11,288 nucleotides of DNA from Actinomycetes bacterium (GTDB lineage Bacteria; Actinomycetota; Actinomycetes; Propionibacteriales; Propionibacteriaceae). The stretch is taken from NCBI GenBank assembly GCA_023432725.1, contig JAEYUH010000293.1, positions 1 through 11,288 on the forward strand, written 5' to 3'. How positions within the stretch are numbered: the first letter of the stretch is position 1; every line of letters begins with the position of its first letter. Positions 6,080-11,288 of this stretch are shown here, one piece after another. The notes beneath the pieces were generated by a model, which was not told the origin of the DNA, searched no databases, and was given only the letters and a program-made list of their open reading frames with translations. The position numbers and the translations under genes are program-made.

Positions 6080-7152
6080 GCTACGTCGTCATCATGGCCG
6101 GCGGGTCCGGCACCCGCCTGTGGCCGCTGTCCCGGCACGGGACGCCCAAGCAACTGCTGCCCCTGGTCGGGGGCCGCAGCCTGTTGCGGCTCGCCTTCGA
6201 ACGCTCGCTGGAGTCGGTGCCCGCGGAGCGGATCCTGGTGGTGACCGGGGCTGCCCACGCCTCGCAGGTCGCGTCCCAGCTGCCCGAACTGCCGGCCGCC
6301 AACGTCCTGGGCGAGCCGATCGGCCGCGACTCGCTGAACGCGGTGGCCTGGCCGGCCGCCGTCCTGCTCCGCAGTGACCCGGACGCCGTGATCGCCCAGG
6401 TCACCGCCGACCACATCATCGAGCCGGTGGACGAGTTCGTCGCCACCCTCGAGCGGGCCTTCGCGGTGGCGGAGGCCGACCCCGACGCGCTGGTGACCCT
6501 CGGCGTCGTACCGACCTCCCCCCACACCGGCTACGGCTACCTGCACCGGGGTGACCCGGTGGTCGGCCACCCCGGCGCGCACGCGGTGAGCGAGTTCGCC
6601 GAGAAGCCGCCCCGCGAGGTAGCCGAGCGCTACCTGGCCTCGGGGGAGTACTGGTGGAACTCGGGGATGTTCGTCTGGCGGGCTGCGACAGTGCTGGATC
6701 AGGTCCGGCTGCTGCTGCCTGCGACGTACGAGGCCGTCACGGACCTGGCCGCGCACCCCGAGCGGCTGGCCGAGGTGTTCCCGACCCTGCTGCGGACCTC
6801 TGTCGACTACGGGATCATGGAGCCCGTCTCGCACGGCCAGGGGTCTGGGCACGTGGTGGCCGTCGGCCTTGCCGTGTCGTGGCACGACGTCGGCGGCTAC
6901 GCCAGCCTGGCCGAGGTGCTCGGCCGGGACGCCGACGGCAACGCCCTCTCGGGCAGCGTCGTGACGCTGGACGCACCCGGGAACATCGTGTTCAACGCCG
7001 ATCCTGACGGGGTGGTCGGGCTGGTCGGGGTGAGCGACCTGGTCGTCGTCCGGACCGGCAACGCCACCCTTGTGGTGCCGATCGCGCAGGCCGAGCGGGT
7101 CAAGGAACTCGTCCAGGCGGTGACCGAACAGGTGGGTCCGCAGCACGCCTGA
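6076..7152 (+). CDS. manC: Mannose-1-phosphate guanylyltransferase, short ManC type
   Basis: The 358-residue enzyme makes GDP-mannose from mannose-1-phosphate and GTP, the donor for mannosylated lipids, wall polymers and glycoproteins. The N-terminal nucleotidyltransferase signature AGGSGTRLWPLSRHGTPKQ (8-26) includes the phosphate-binding Arg14 and Lys25. Further family motifs are TADHII (110-115), GYGYL, EKPP (176-179), WWNSGMFVW (193-201), and VDYGIMEP. The C-terminal part has WHDVGGYASL and left-handed beta-helix-like repeats. It lacks the phosphomannose isomerase domain found in bifunctional ManC proteins, consistent with the length. The frame is open upstream to 5374, but that extension is antisense to the TIGR03089 gene and codes for nothing family-like. 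The GTG at 6076 starts exactly at the conserved RYVVIMAGG and follows a TAGGGT -10. The next gene begins 37 bases later. Confidence 0.93.
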   Translation: MRYVVIMAGGSGTRLWPLSRHGTPKQLLPLVGGRSLLRLAFERSLESVPAERILVVTGAAHASQVASQLPELPAANVLGEPIGRDSLNAVAWPAAVLLRSDPDAVIAQVTADHIIEPVDEFVATLERAFAVAEADPDALVTLGVVPTSPHTGYGYLHRGDPVVGHPGAHAVSEFAEKPPREVAERYLASGEYWWNSGMFVWRAATVLDQVRLLLPATYEAVTDLAAHPERLAEVFPTLLRTSVDYGIMEPVSHGQGSGHVVAVGLAVSWHDVGGYASLAEVLGRDADGNALSGSVVTLDAPGNIVFNADPDGVVGLVGVSDLVVVRTGNATLVVPIAQAERVKELVQAVTEQVGPQHA

Positions 7153-7165
7153 GTCGTGCCGACCC

Positions 7166-7171
7166 TAGGCT
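7166..7171 (+). promoter_or_regulatory. Possible -10 element before the four-helix membrane protein gene
   Basis: TAGGCT (TANNNT type) lies 18 bases before the ATG at 7190 and would give a very short leader starting around 7178. The gene also has a perfect AGGAGG (7179-7184), which would then sit at the extreme 5' end of the leader. Readthrough from manC is equally possible. Confidence 0.3.
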
Positions 7172-7189
7172 GGCGGCCAGGAGGCAGAG

Positions 7190-7828
7190 ATGCAGGAGAA
7201 CCTGAAGCGGATCCGCGAACCGCTGGCCTGGGCGGTGGTGGTGGCGCTGGCCGGCGACCTGGTGGCCACGGCCGCCCAGTTCGTCGTCCTCGTCGAGGGC
7301 GAGTTCATGGCGGACGTCACGTTCTGGGCGGCACAGGGGATGCTGATGTCGTGGGCTCCCTTCCTGCTGGCGGCGGTCGCGGCGGTGTGGGTCTGCCAGG
7401 TGGCCCCGGCCTCCCCCCGGGCGGTGCCGCTGGCGACGACGGCGGCGGTGGTGGCGACGGTCGGCGTGGTGGCGGGCATCGGCGTGAGCGGATACACGCT
7501 GGCTGCCTCCGAGACCGGGCTGGACTACCTGCCCGCAGTGTTGATGGACCTTCCCGGTTCGCTGCTGGCGTTGGTGCTCGCAGTGGCGCTGTGGGCGCTC
7601 GCGCGTCCGGTGCCGGAGACGGACGGGGCGGCGGAGCTCCCCGCCCAGCCCGAGCTTGCCGCTGACGATGACAGGCCCGCGCCGGTCTGGAGCCGGGAGG
7701 AGGCCGCCGGAACTGTGTGGCGGACCGCCGACGAAGCAGCGACCGGCGCACCGGGCAGTTGGTCGATCGCCAGCCCTGACGAAGCCGAGGAACCTGAGCC
7801 CCCAAAGCCGTCGGGCCGGGCATGGTAG
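7190..7828 (+). CDS. Four-helix membrane protein with Trp/Glu-rich cytoplasmic tail, function unknown
   Basis: I do not recognise a characterised family for this 212-residue protein. It has four hydrophobic segments at about 12-35, 50-71, 80-104 and 116-138. Positive residues before the first (KRIRE) predict that both ends are inside the cell. The last 75 residues form an acidic, Pro/Glu-rich tail that contains an ordered-looking stretch, VWSREEAAGTVWR followed by ADEAATGA, with tryptophans at 167, 177 and 191. This stretch could be a protein-binding motif. The start is well set by AGGAGG (7179-7184), five bases before the ATG at 7190. It lies between manC and whiB, 37 bases after manC on the same strand, and might be co-transcribed with manC. 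Location next to envelope and WhiB genes suggests an envelope- or division-related role, but that is only context. Confidence 0.8.
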   Translation: MQENLKRIREPLAWAVVVALAGDLVATAAQFVVLVEGEFMADVTFWAAQGMLMSWAPFLLAAVAAVWVCQVAPASPRAVPLATTAAVVATVGVVAGIGVSGYTLAASETGLDYLPAVLMDLPGSLLALVLAVALWALARPVPETDGAAELPAQPELAADDDRPAPVWSREEAAGTVWRTADEAATGAPGSWSIASPDEAEEPEPPKPSGRAW

Positions 7829-7839
7829 CGCCCCCGGGG

Positions 7840-7869
7840 TTGACTTCCGGGTAATGACAGGCGTGTAAT
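7840..7869 (+). promoter_or_regulatory. Promoter of whiB (TTGACT - 18 - TGTAAT)
   Basis: A -35 box TTGACT (7840-7845) and a -10 box TGTAAT (7864-7869) each match the SigA consensus at five of six positions, with an 18-base spacer. Transcription would start around 7876, giving a leader of about 50 bases. Two GTAAT copies (7851-7855, 7865-7869) lie in and beside the -10. This is the most consensus-like promoter in the window. Confidence 0.6.
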
Positions 7870-7881
7870 TCCCTTCAAGTA

Positions 7882-7907
7882 GTTCCGCGCGGTCCCCAGC
7901 ACGGAAC
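7882..7907 (+). other. Hairpin in the whiB 5' leader
   Basis: GTTCCG (7882-7887) and CGGAAC (7902-7907) form a perfect 6-bp stem with a 14-base loop, in the predicted leader and ending nine bases before the ribosome binding site GAGGAGGG (7917-7924). It could affect mRNA stability or translation. No known riboswitch is recognisable. Confidence 0.35.
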
Positions 7908-7927
7908 GGCAGGGTCGAGGAGGGTGA

Positions 7928-8188
7928 ATGCGCGAGTTGTTCCTGGTTGTGAGCGAGGAGGACGACGGCGCCCTGGGATGGCAGGAGCGAGCCCTCTGCG
8001 CGCAGACCGACCCCGAAGCGTTCTTCCCCGAGAAGGGCGGCTCCACCCGCGAGGCGAAGAAGGTCTGCCAGTCCTGCGAGGTCCGCAGCGAGTGCCTTGA
8101 GTACGCCCTCGGCAAGGACGAACGGTTCGGAATCTGGGGCGGACTGAGCGAGCGCGAACGGCGCCGGCTCAAGAAGCGCGCCATCTGA
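7928..8188 (+). CDS. whiB: WhiB family iron-sulfur regulator, WhiB/WhiB2 (WhmD) type
   Basis: This 86-residue protein is nearly identical in layout to Streptomyces WhiB and mycobacterial WhiB2. That regulator binds a [4Fe-4S] cluster and works with WhiA (and SigA) to control septation, sporulation and cell division genes. The four cluster cysteines are Cys24, Cys47, Cys50 and Cys56 (C-x22-C-x2-C-x5-C). Surrounding conserved stretches are GWQERALCAQTDPEAFFPE (17-35) and ECLEYAL (55-61). The beta-turn GIWGG (68-72) is followed by the basic C-terminus ERERRRLKKRAI, which contacts DNA. The ATG at 7928 is four bases after AGGAGG, a little close but acceptable; the variable first 15 residues are normal for the family. 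It has its own consensus-like promoter and hairpins after its stop, so it may be largely monocistronic, with the GT2-like gene starting 106 bases later from a separate -10. Confidence 0.95.
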   Translation: MRELFLVVSEEDDGALGWQERALCAQTDPEAFFPEKGGSTREAKKVCQSCEVRSECLEYALGKDERFGIWGGLSERERRRLKKRAI

Positions 8189-8197
8189 GACCTGCCC

Positions 8198-8228
8198 GGC
8201 GGGCGGCGACCCGCCTCCCGCGGACGGG
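8198..8228 (+). terminator. GC hairpins after whiB, possible weak terminator
   Basis: GGCGGG/CCCGCC (8198-8203 and 8210-8215) form a 6-bp stem with a 6-base loop, followed directly by CCCG/CGGG (8217-8220 and 8225-8228). There is no T-run. In DNA this GC-rich such stems occur by chance, so the call is weak; position just after the whiB stop is the main support. Confidence 0.35.
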
Positions 8229-8255
8229 CGTGGCCCGGCCCGCGCCGGCCCTCGG

Positions 8256-8261
8256 TACGCT
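8256..8261 (+). promoter_or_regulatory. -10-like element before the GT2-like gene
   Basis: TACGCT fits TANNNT and would start transcription near 8268. That is downstream of the in-frame GTG at 8262 and upstream of the GTG at 8295, which supports the later start. No -35 box is evident. Confidence 0.35.
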
Positions 8262-8294
8262 GTGGGGACGCGACCCCCGACCGAGGAATCCCCT

Positions 8295-11273
8295 GTGACC
8301 CAAGCCCCAGCGCCCGACGAGGACCCGTGGGCCTGGCTGCATGCCCGGCCCGGGCAGGACGGCCCGGACCTGACCGGCTTCGAGGTCACCGCCGTGATCG
8401 AACCGCTGCCCGGGGTGGACGTCGACCGCTGCCGCGCCGCGGTGCTGGACGGCGAGGTGGTACCGGACACCCTGGTCATCGACGACTTCCGGCCCGACCT
8501 GGCGGGGGAGTGGCTGTGGCTGCTGCCCGCCGACAGCGAGCCGGCGCCGACAGCGCTGGCCCACCTGCTCGGCACCCTGGCGCGGCGTCCCGAGCTCTCC
8601 GTGGTGGGCCCGGTCCTGGTGGAGCCGCGGCGGCGCGGCCCCGGCACGCTGATCCGCCAGTTCGGCCAGACGATCACCAGCAACGGACGGATCCGCGGGC
8701 TGGTCGCCCCCGGCGAGCTCAACCAGGGGCAGCTGCAGACCACCGACAGCTTCGCGGTGGACGCCACAGGGATGCTGGTCAGGGGTGACCTGTGGCGCGA
8801 GCTGGGCGGGTTCACCCGCGGCGTGCCTGCCGGTCACCGTGGGGCGGAGTTCTGCTGGCGGGCCCGGCTCGCCGGCCACGAGGTGGCAGTGGTCGCCGAC
8901 GCGCAGGTGATCAGCAGGGCGAAGCCGGCCGAGATCGCGGACGCGCGCGCCGCCGGGCTGGCCATGGTCGCCGCCCATGCCCCGTCCGGTCGACGGTGGT
9001 TGACCAGGCTGCGGCTGGTGGCGATGAGCCTGTTGGCGGCGCTCGGCTTCGCGTTGGGCAAGGACGGCGGGCGGGCGCTCGGCGAGCTGGCGGGACTCGG
9101 CCGATGGCTGGGACGACGCCGGCTCAGGGTTGCCGTAACGAGGGCGGCTCGGGCCGTCCCCGGCACGCCGGAGACGCGGTCGAGGGTCCGGCAGCTGCGG
9201 CCGCGGTTCGGCTCAGGCCTGCGCCGGTTCGCCGAGGCGGTGGCGGACCAGATCTCCGACTGGCTCGGTACCTTCACCGGCCCGCCGGCGGCCGCCAGCC
9301 TTGACGAGCTGACCGGCGACGACTTCGCAGGCCAGGGCCGGGTCGAGCCGAGGCTGTCGGCCCTGGTGGCCGGGGCGATAGTGACGGTGGGGATGGCCGT
9401 GGCCGCCGGACGCCTGCTGTTCGGCGCCGGCGCGCTGCGCGGCGAGCGGCTGCTGCCGGCACCCGCCGGCTGGCTCGACCTGATGGGCAGCTACCTCGAG
9501 GTGGTCCCCGGCGCGGCGGGGCTGACCGGGCCGGCCTGGACCGGCCTGGCCGGCCTGGCGTCCTTCGTCACCGCCGGCAGGCCGGAGTGGCTGGTCACGG
9601 TGCTGCTGATGGGGTGCGTGCCGCTGGCCTGGCTGGCGGCCTTCCGCTTTCTGCGCCAGTCCCTGGCCAGCGCGACCGTGGCCGGGATCGGTGCCTTCTG
9701 CTACGCGACCGCCCCGGCGATCACGGGAGCGCTCAACGCCGGCGCGGTGGGCCCTGTGCTGTGGACGGTCCTGCTGCCGGTCTTCGCCTTCAGCCTGCGG
9801 GCGTGGCTGGTCGACGAGCCGCTGTGGCGGCGGGCGGCAGCGGTCGGCCTGTGGGGGCTGATGCTGACCGCGCTCTTCCCGCTCGCCTGGGTTGCGCTGG
9901 TGCCGATGGCGGTGGCGGTCGCCGTCCGCCGGCGTGGTTGGCGGCTGGTCGGGCAGGCGCTGCTCGTGGCCGCCGCCCCGCTGCTGCTGGTGGTGGGGCC
10001 CTGGCGCGAGACGCTGCTGGCGTTCCCCGGTCGGCTGCTGACCGGCATTGAGCCGTCCCTCGCCCCGGGCGTCGCGCCGGAGCCGTGGCAGGTGCTGCTG
10101 GGCCGGGTGGGCCAGGGCGTGCCTGCGCTGTGGCTGTCGCTGGCGGTGGTCGCCGGGCTGTGGGTGGTGGGCCTGTCCGGTGCCCTGCGCCGCGGCCGCG
10201 GCGCAGCGGCGGCGCTGGCTGTGGCAGGACTGGCAGCGGTAGGGGCAGTGGTGGTCACCCGGCTGCTGGTCGAGGTGCCGCCAGGGGTACTGGCACGGCC
10301 GGACGGGCTGGAACTGCTGGTGGTGATGATCGGCGCGCTGGTCGTGGCCGCCGCCTGGGGACTGGACGGTGTGGCCGACGAATTGCGCGGCGCGAACCTC
10401 GGGCTGCGCCACCTCGGCACCCTCGCGCTGGCGGGCGTGACCGCAGCCGTGGTGGTCCTGGCCGGCGGCTGGTGGGTGGTGGCCGGCGAGACCGGACTGC
10501 GCCGCGGACCGGTCACCGCCCTGCCGCCGTTCGTCCGCAACGCCCAGGTCTCCGACACCCCGGGGCGCACGCTCGTGCTCGACTACGGCGCCGATGCGGT
10601 CGGCTGGTCACTCGTGGAGGGGGACCTGCCGCGGCTCGGCGATCCCGAACGCGGACTCTTCTTCTCCGGTGACGCCTCGGCGGTGACGCTCGCCACGTCG
10701 GTCGCCAACCGGCTGGCCACCGGCAGCGCCGATGACGACCTGCTCGCCGACCTGCGCGCCCTGGGTGTGTCCTACATCTGGCTGCGGGGCGGCGAGGAGG
10801 GTCACCGGCTCGCGATCAGCAACACCCCGGGCCTGGGCATCGGCACCGCCGACGGCGATACCTCGGTGTGGCCGGTGCCGGAATCGGGACGGGCGGTGGT
10901 GATCGCCCCGGGCGGTCCCCAGCTGGTCGGCCCGGGAGCGCGGATCACCGGCGGGACGCAGCTGCGGCTGGCCGAACCGGCCGACCCCCGCTGGGAGGTG
11001 CTCGTGGGCGGCACCCGGCTGGTGCAGGCGGGCGACACCGGGCCGGGAACCTCGTTCCCGCTGGCCGGCGCGTCCGGCACCCTTGAGCTGTGGCTGGTCG
11101 ACGAGGCGCCCTGGTGGGCCTGGGTGCAACTGGCGGGCCTCGGCCTGCTGGCCCTGCTCGCCGCACCGGGGATCCGCCGTCAGACCGCGCTGGCGCCCCG
11201 CCGCGTGGAGGCGCCGGTGGCCGCCCGCGCCGCGGCGCCGGCACCCCGCAGGGTGGCAGGAGGCAGATCGTGA
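8295..11273 (+). CDS. Large multi-pass membrane protein with degenerate N-terminal GT2-like glycosyltransferase domain
   Basis: The 992-residue protein has a cytoplasmic GT2-like domain (about 25-215), a basic linker, roughly nine or ten membrane segments between about 350 and 735, an outer domain (about 735-935), a last helix (about 937-957) and an Arg/Ala/Pro tail. Family members of about 1,000 residues lie after whiB in many actinobacteria and are presumed to act on envelope polysaccharide. GT2 hallmarks recognisable are WLWLLPADSEP (73-83), the GMLVRGDLWRELGGF region (ending 173) and FCWRARLAGHEVAVVADA (186-203). The usual acidic pair of the DxD position, the acidic motif after GGF, and the following histidine are changed, so transferase activity is questionable. 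I chose the GTG at 8295: GAGGAA (8283-8288) lies six bases upstream, while the GTG at 8262 has no ribosome binding site and precedes the likely transcript start. The stop overlaps the next gene by four bases. Confidence 0.85.
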   Translation: MTQAPAPDEDPWAWLHARPGQDGPDLTGFEVTAVIEPLPGVDVDRCRAAVLDGEVVPDTLVIDDFRPDLAGEWLWLLPADSEPAPTALAHLLGTLARRPELSVVGPVLVEPRRRGPGTLIRQFGQTITSNGRIRGLVAPGELNQGQLQTTDSFAVDATGMLVRGDLWRELGGFTRGVPAGHRGAEFCWRARLAGHEVAVVADAQVISRAKPAEIADARAAGLAMVAAHAPSGRRWLTRLRLVAMSLLAALGFALGKDGGRALGELAGLGRWLGRRRLRVAVTRAARAVPGTPETRSRVRQLRPRFGSGLRRFAEAVADQISDWLGTFTGPPAAASLDELTGDDFAGQGRVEPRLSALVAGAIVTVGMAVAAGRLLFGAGALRGERLLPAPAGWLDLMGSYLEVVPGAAGLTGPAWTGLAGLASFVTAGRPEWLVTVLLMGCVPLAWLAAFRFLRQSLASATVAGIGAFCYATAPAITGALNAGAVGPVLWTVLLPVFAFSLRAWLVDEPLWRRAAAVGLWGLMLTALFPLAWVALVPMAVAVAVRRRGWRLVGQALLVAAAPLLLVVGPWRETLLAFPGRLLTGIEPSLAPGVAPEPWQVLLGRVGQGVPALWLSLAVVAGLWVVGLSGALRRGRGAAAALAVAGLAAVGAVVVTRLLVEVPPGVLARPDGLELLVVMIGALVVAAAWGLDGVADELRGANLGLRHLGTLALAGVTAAVVVLAGGWWVVAGETGLRRGPVTALPPFVRNAQVSDTPGRTLVLDYGADAVGWSLVEGDLPRLGDPERGLFFSGDASAVTLATSVANRLATGSADDDLLADLRALGVSYIWLRGGEEGHRLAISNTPGLGIGTADGDTSVWPVPESGRAVVIAPGGPQLVGPGARITGGTQLRLAEPADPRWEVLVGGTRLVQAGDTGPGTSFPLAGASGTLELWLVDEAPWWAWVQLAGLGLLALLAAPGIRRQTALAPRRVEAPVAARAAAPAPRRVAGGRS

Positions 11274-11288
11274 ACCGCTGGCTGGTAC
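11270..11288 (+). CDS. Start of the next gene (truncated by the window edge)
   Basis: A GTG at 11270 overlaps the GT2-like stop as GTGA and is preceded, six bases away, by a perfect AGGAGG (11258-11263). Only six codons (MNRWLV) are visible, so the product cannot be identified from sequence. By recalled gene order after the GT2-like gene in actinobacteria, a DUF5719-type secreted protein would be expected; the hydrophobic start fits an exported protein. Confidence 0.6.

Noticed and set aside
6040..7146. Upstream extension of the TIGR03089 frame through the whole manC gene
   Set aside because: The added residues are antisense to manC and show no family similarity; the family-like sequence begins at the GTG at 6039.
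8262..8294. GTG start at 8262 for the GT2-like protein
   Set aside because: No Shine-Dalgarno sequence and it lies right at the -10-like TACGCT; the GTG at 8295 has GAGGAA at good spacing.
9213..10412. 399-codon minus-strand open frame opposite the GT2-like gene
   Set aside because: Gln/His/Arg-rich low-complexity translation; a shadow of the membrane-protein codons on the other strand.
1..11288. Mobile element, phage, CRISPR array, tRNA/rRNA or defence island
   Set aside because: No transposase, integrase, spaced repeat series, RNA gene pattern or composition shift was seen; gene content is conserved chromosomal.

Overview
The window is about 11.3 kb of very GC-rich chromosomal DNA from an actinobacterium. 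The sequence shows this through a WhiB regulator, a TIGR03089-family protein (a family known only from Actinobacteria), an actinobacterial LCP protein, frequent GTG starts and near-total coding density. I suspect Propionibacteriales or a relative, but that is only an impression. I see no mobile element, CRISPR array, RNA gene or phage trace.

Layout, left to right. Positions 1-1137 hold the 3' end of purK overlapping purE (de novo purine synthesis, + strand). A 120-base gap with two GC hairpins follows, then an LCP-family phosphotransferase gene (1258-2721, +). It converges, with 13 bases between stop codons, on a tight three-gene minus-strand operon read from right to left: a TIGR03089-family protein (6039-5323), a Tat/lipoprotein-type class A beta-lactamase-like serine hydrolase (5299-4451) and an ABC-F ATPase (4447-2735). 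From a 36-base divergent promoter region, a plus-strand series begins: ManC-type mannose-1-phosphate guanylyltransferase (6076-7152), a four-helix membrane protein of unknown function (7190-7828), the WhiB/WhiB2 developmental and division regulator (7928-8188), and a large membrane protein with an N-terminal GT2-like domain (8295-11273). The start of one further gene overlaps the last by four bases (GTGA).

How the genes fit together: from memory, this resembles a conserved actinobacterial envelope neighbourhood. The M. tuberculosis purE/purK, LCP, mannose-1-phosphate guanylyltransferase and whiB2 genes lie within about 20 kb of each other. The shared themes are GDP-mannose supply, attachment of glycopolymers to the wall (LCP), envelope-located serine hydrolase activity, and control of septation and sporulation (WhiB). 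I found no evidence of a new defence or mobile system. The items most worth checking are the divergent, probably leaderless promoter pair with a perfect 10-base direct repeat, the loss of catalytic motifs in the GT2-like domain, the uncharacterised TIGR03089 protein and its operon, and the whiB leader hairpin.
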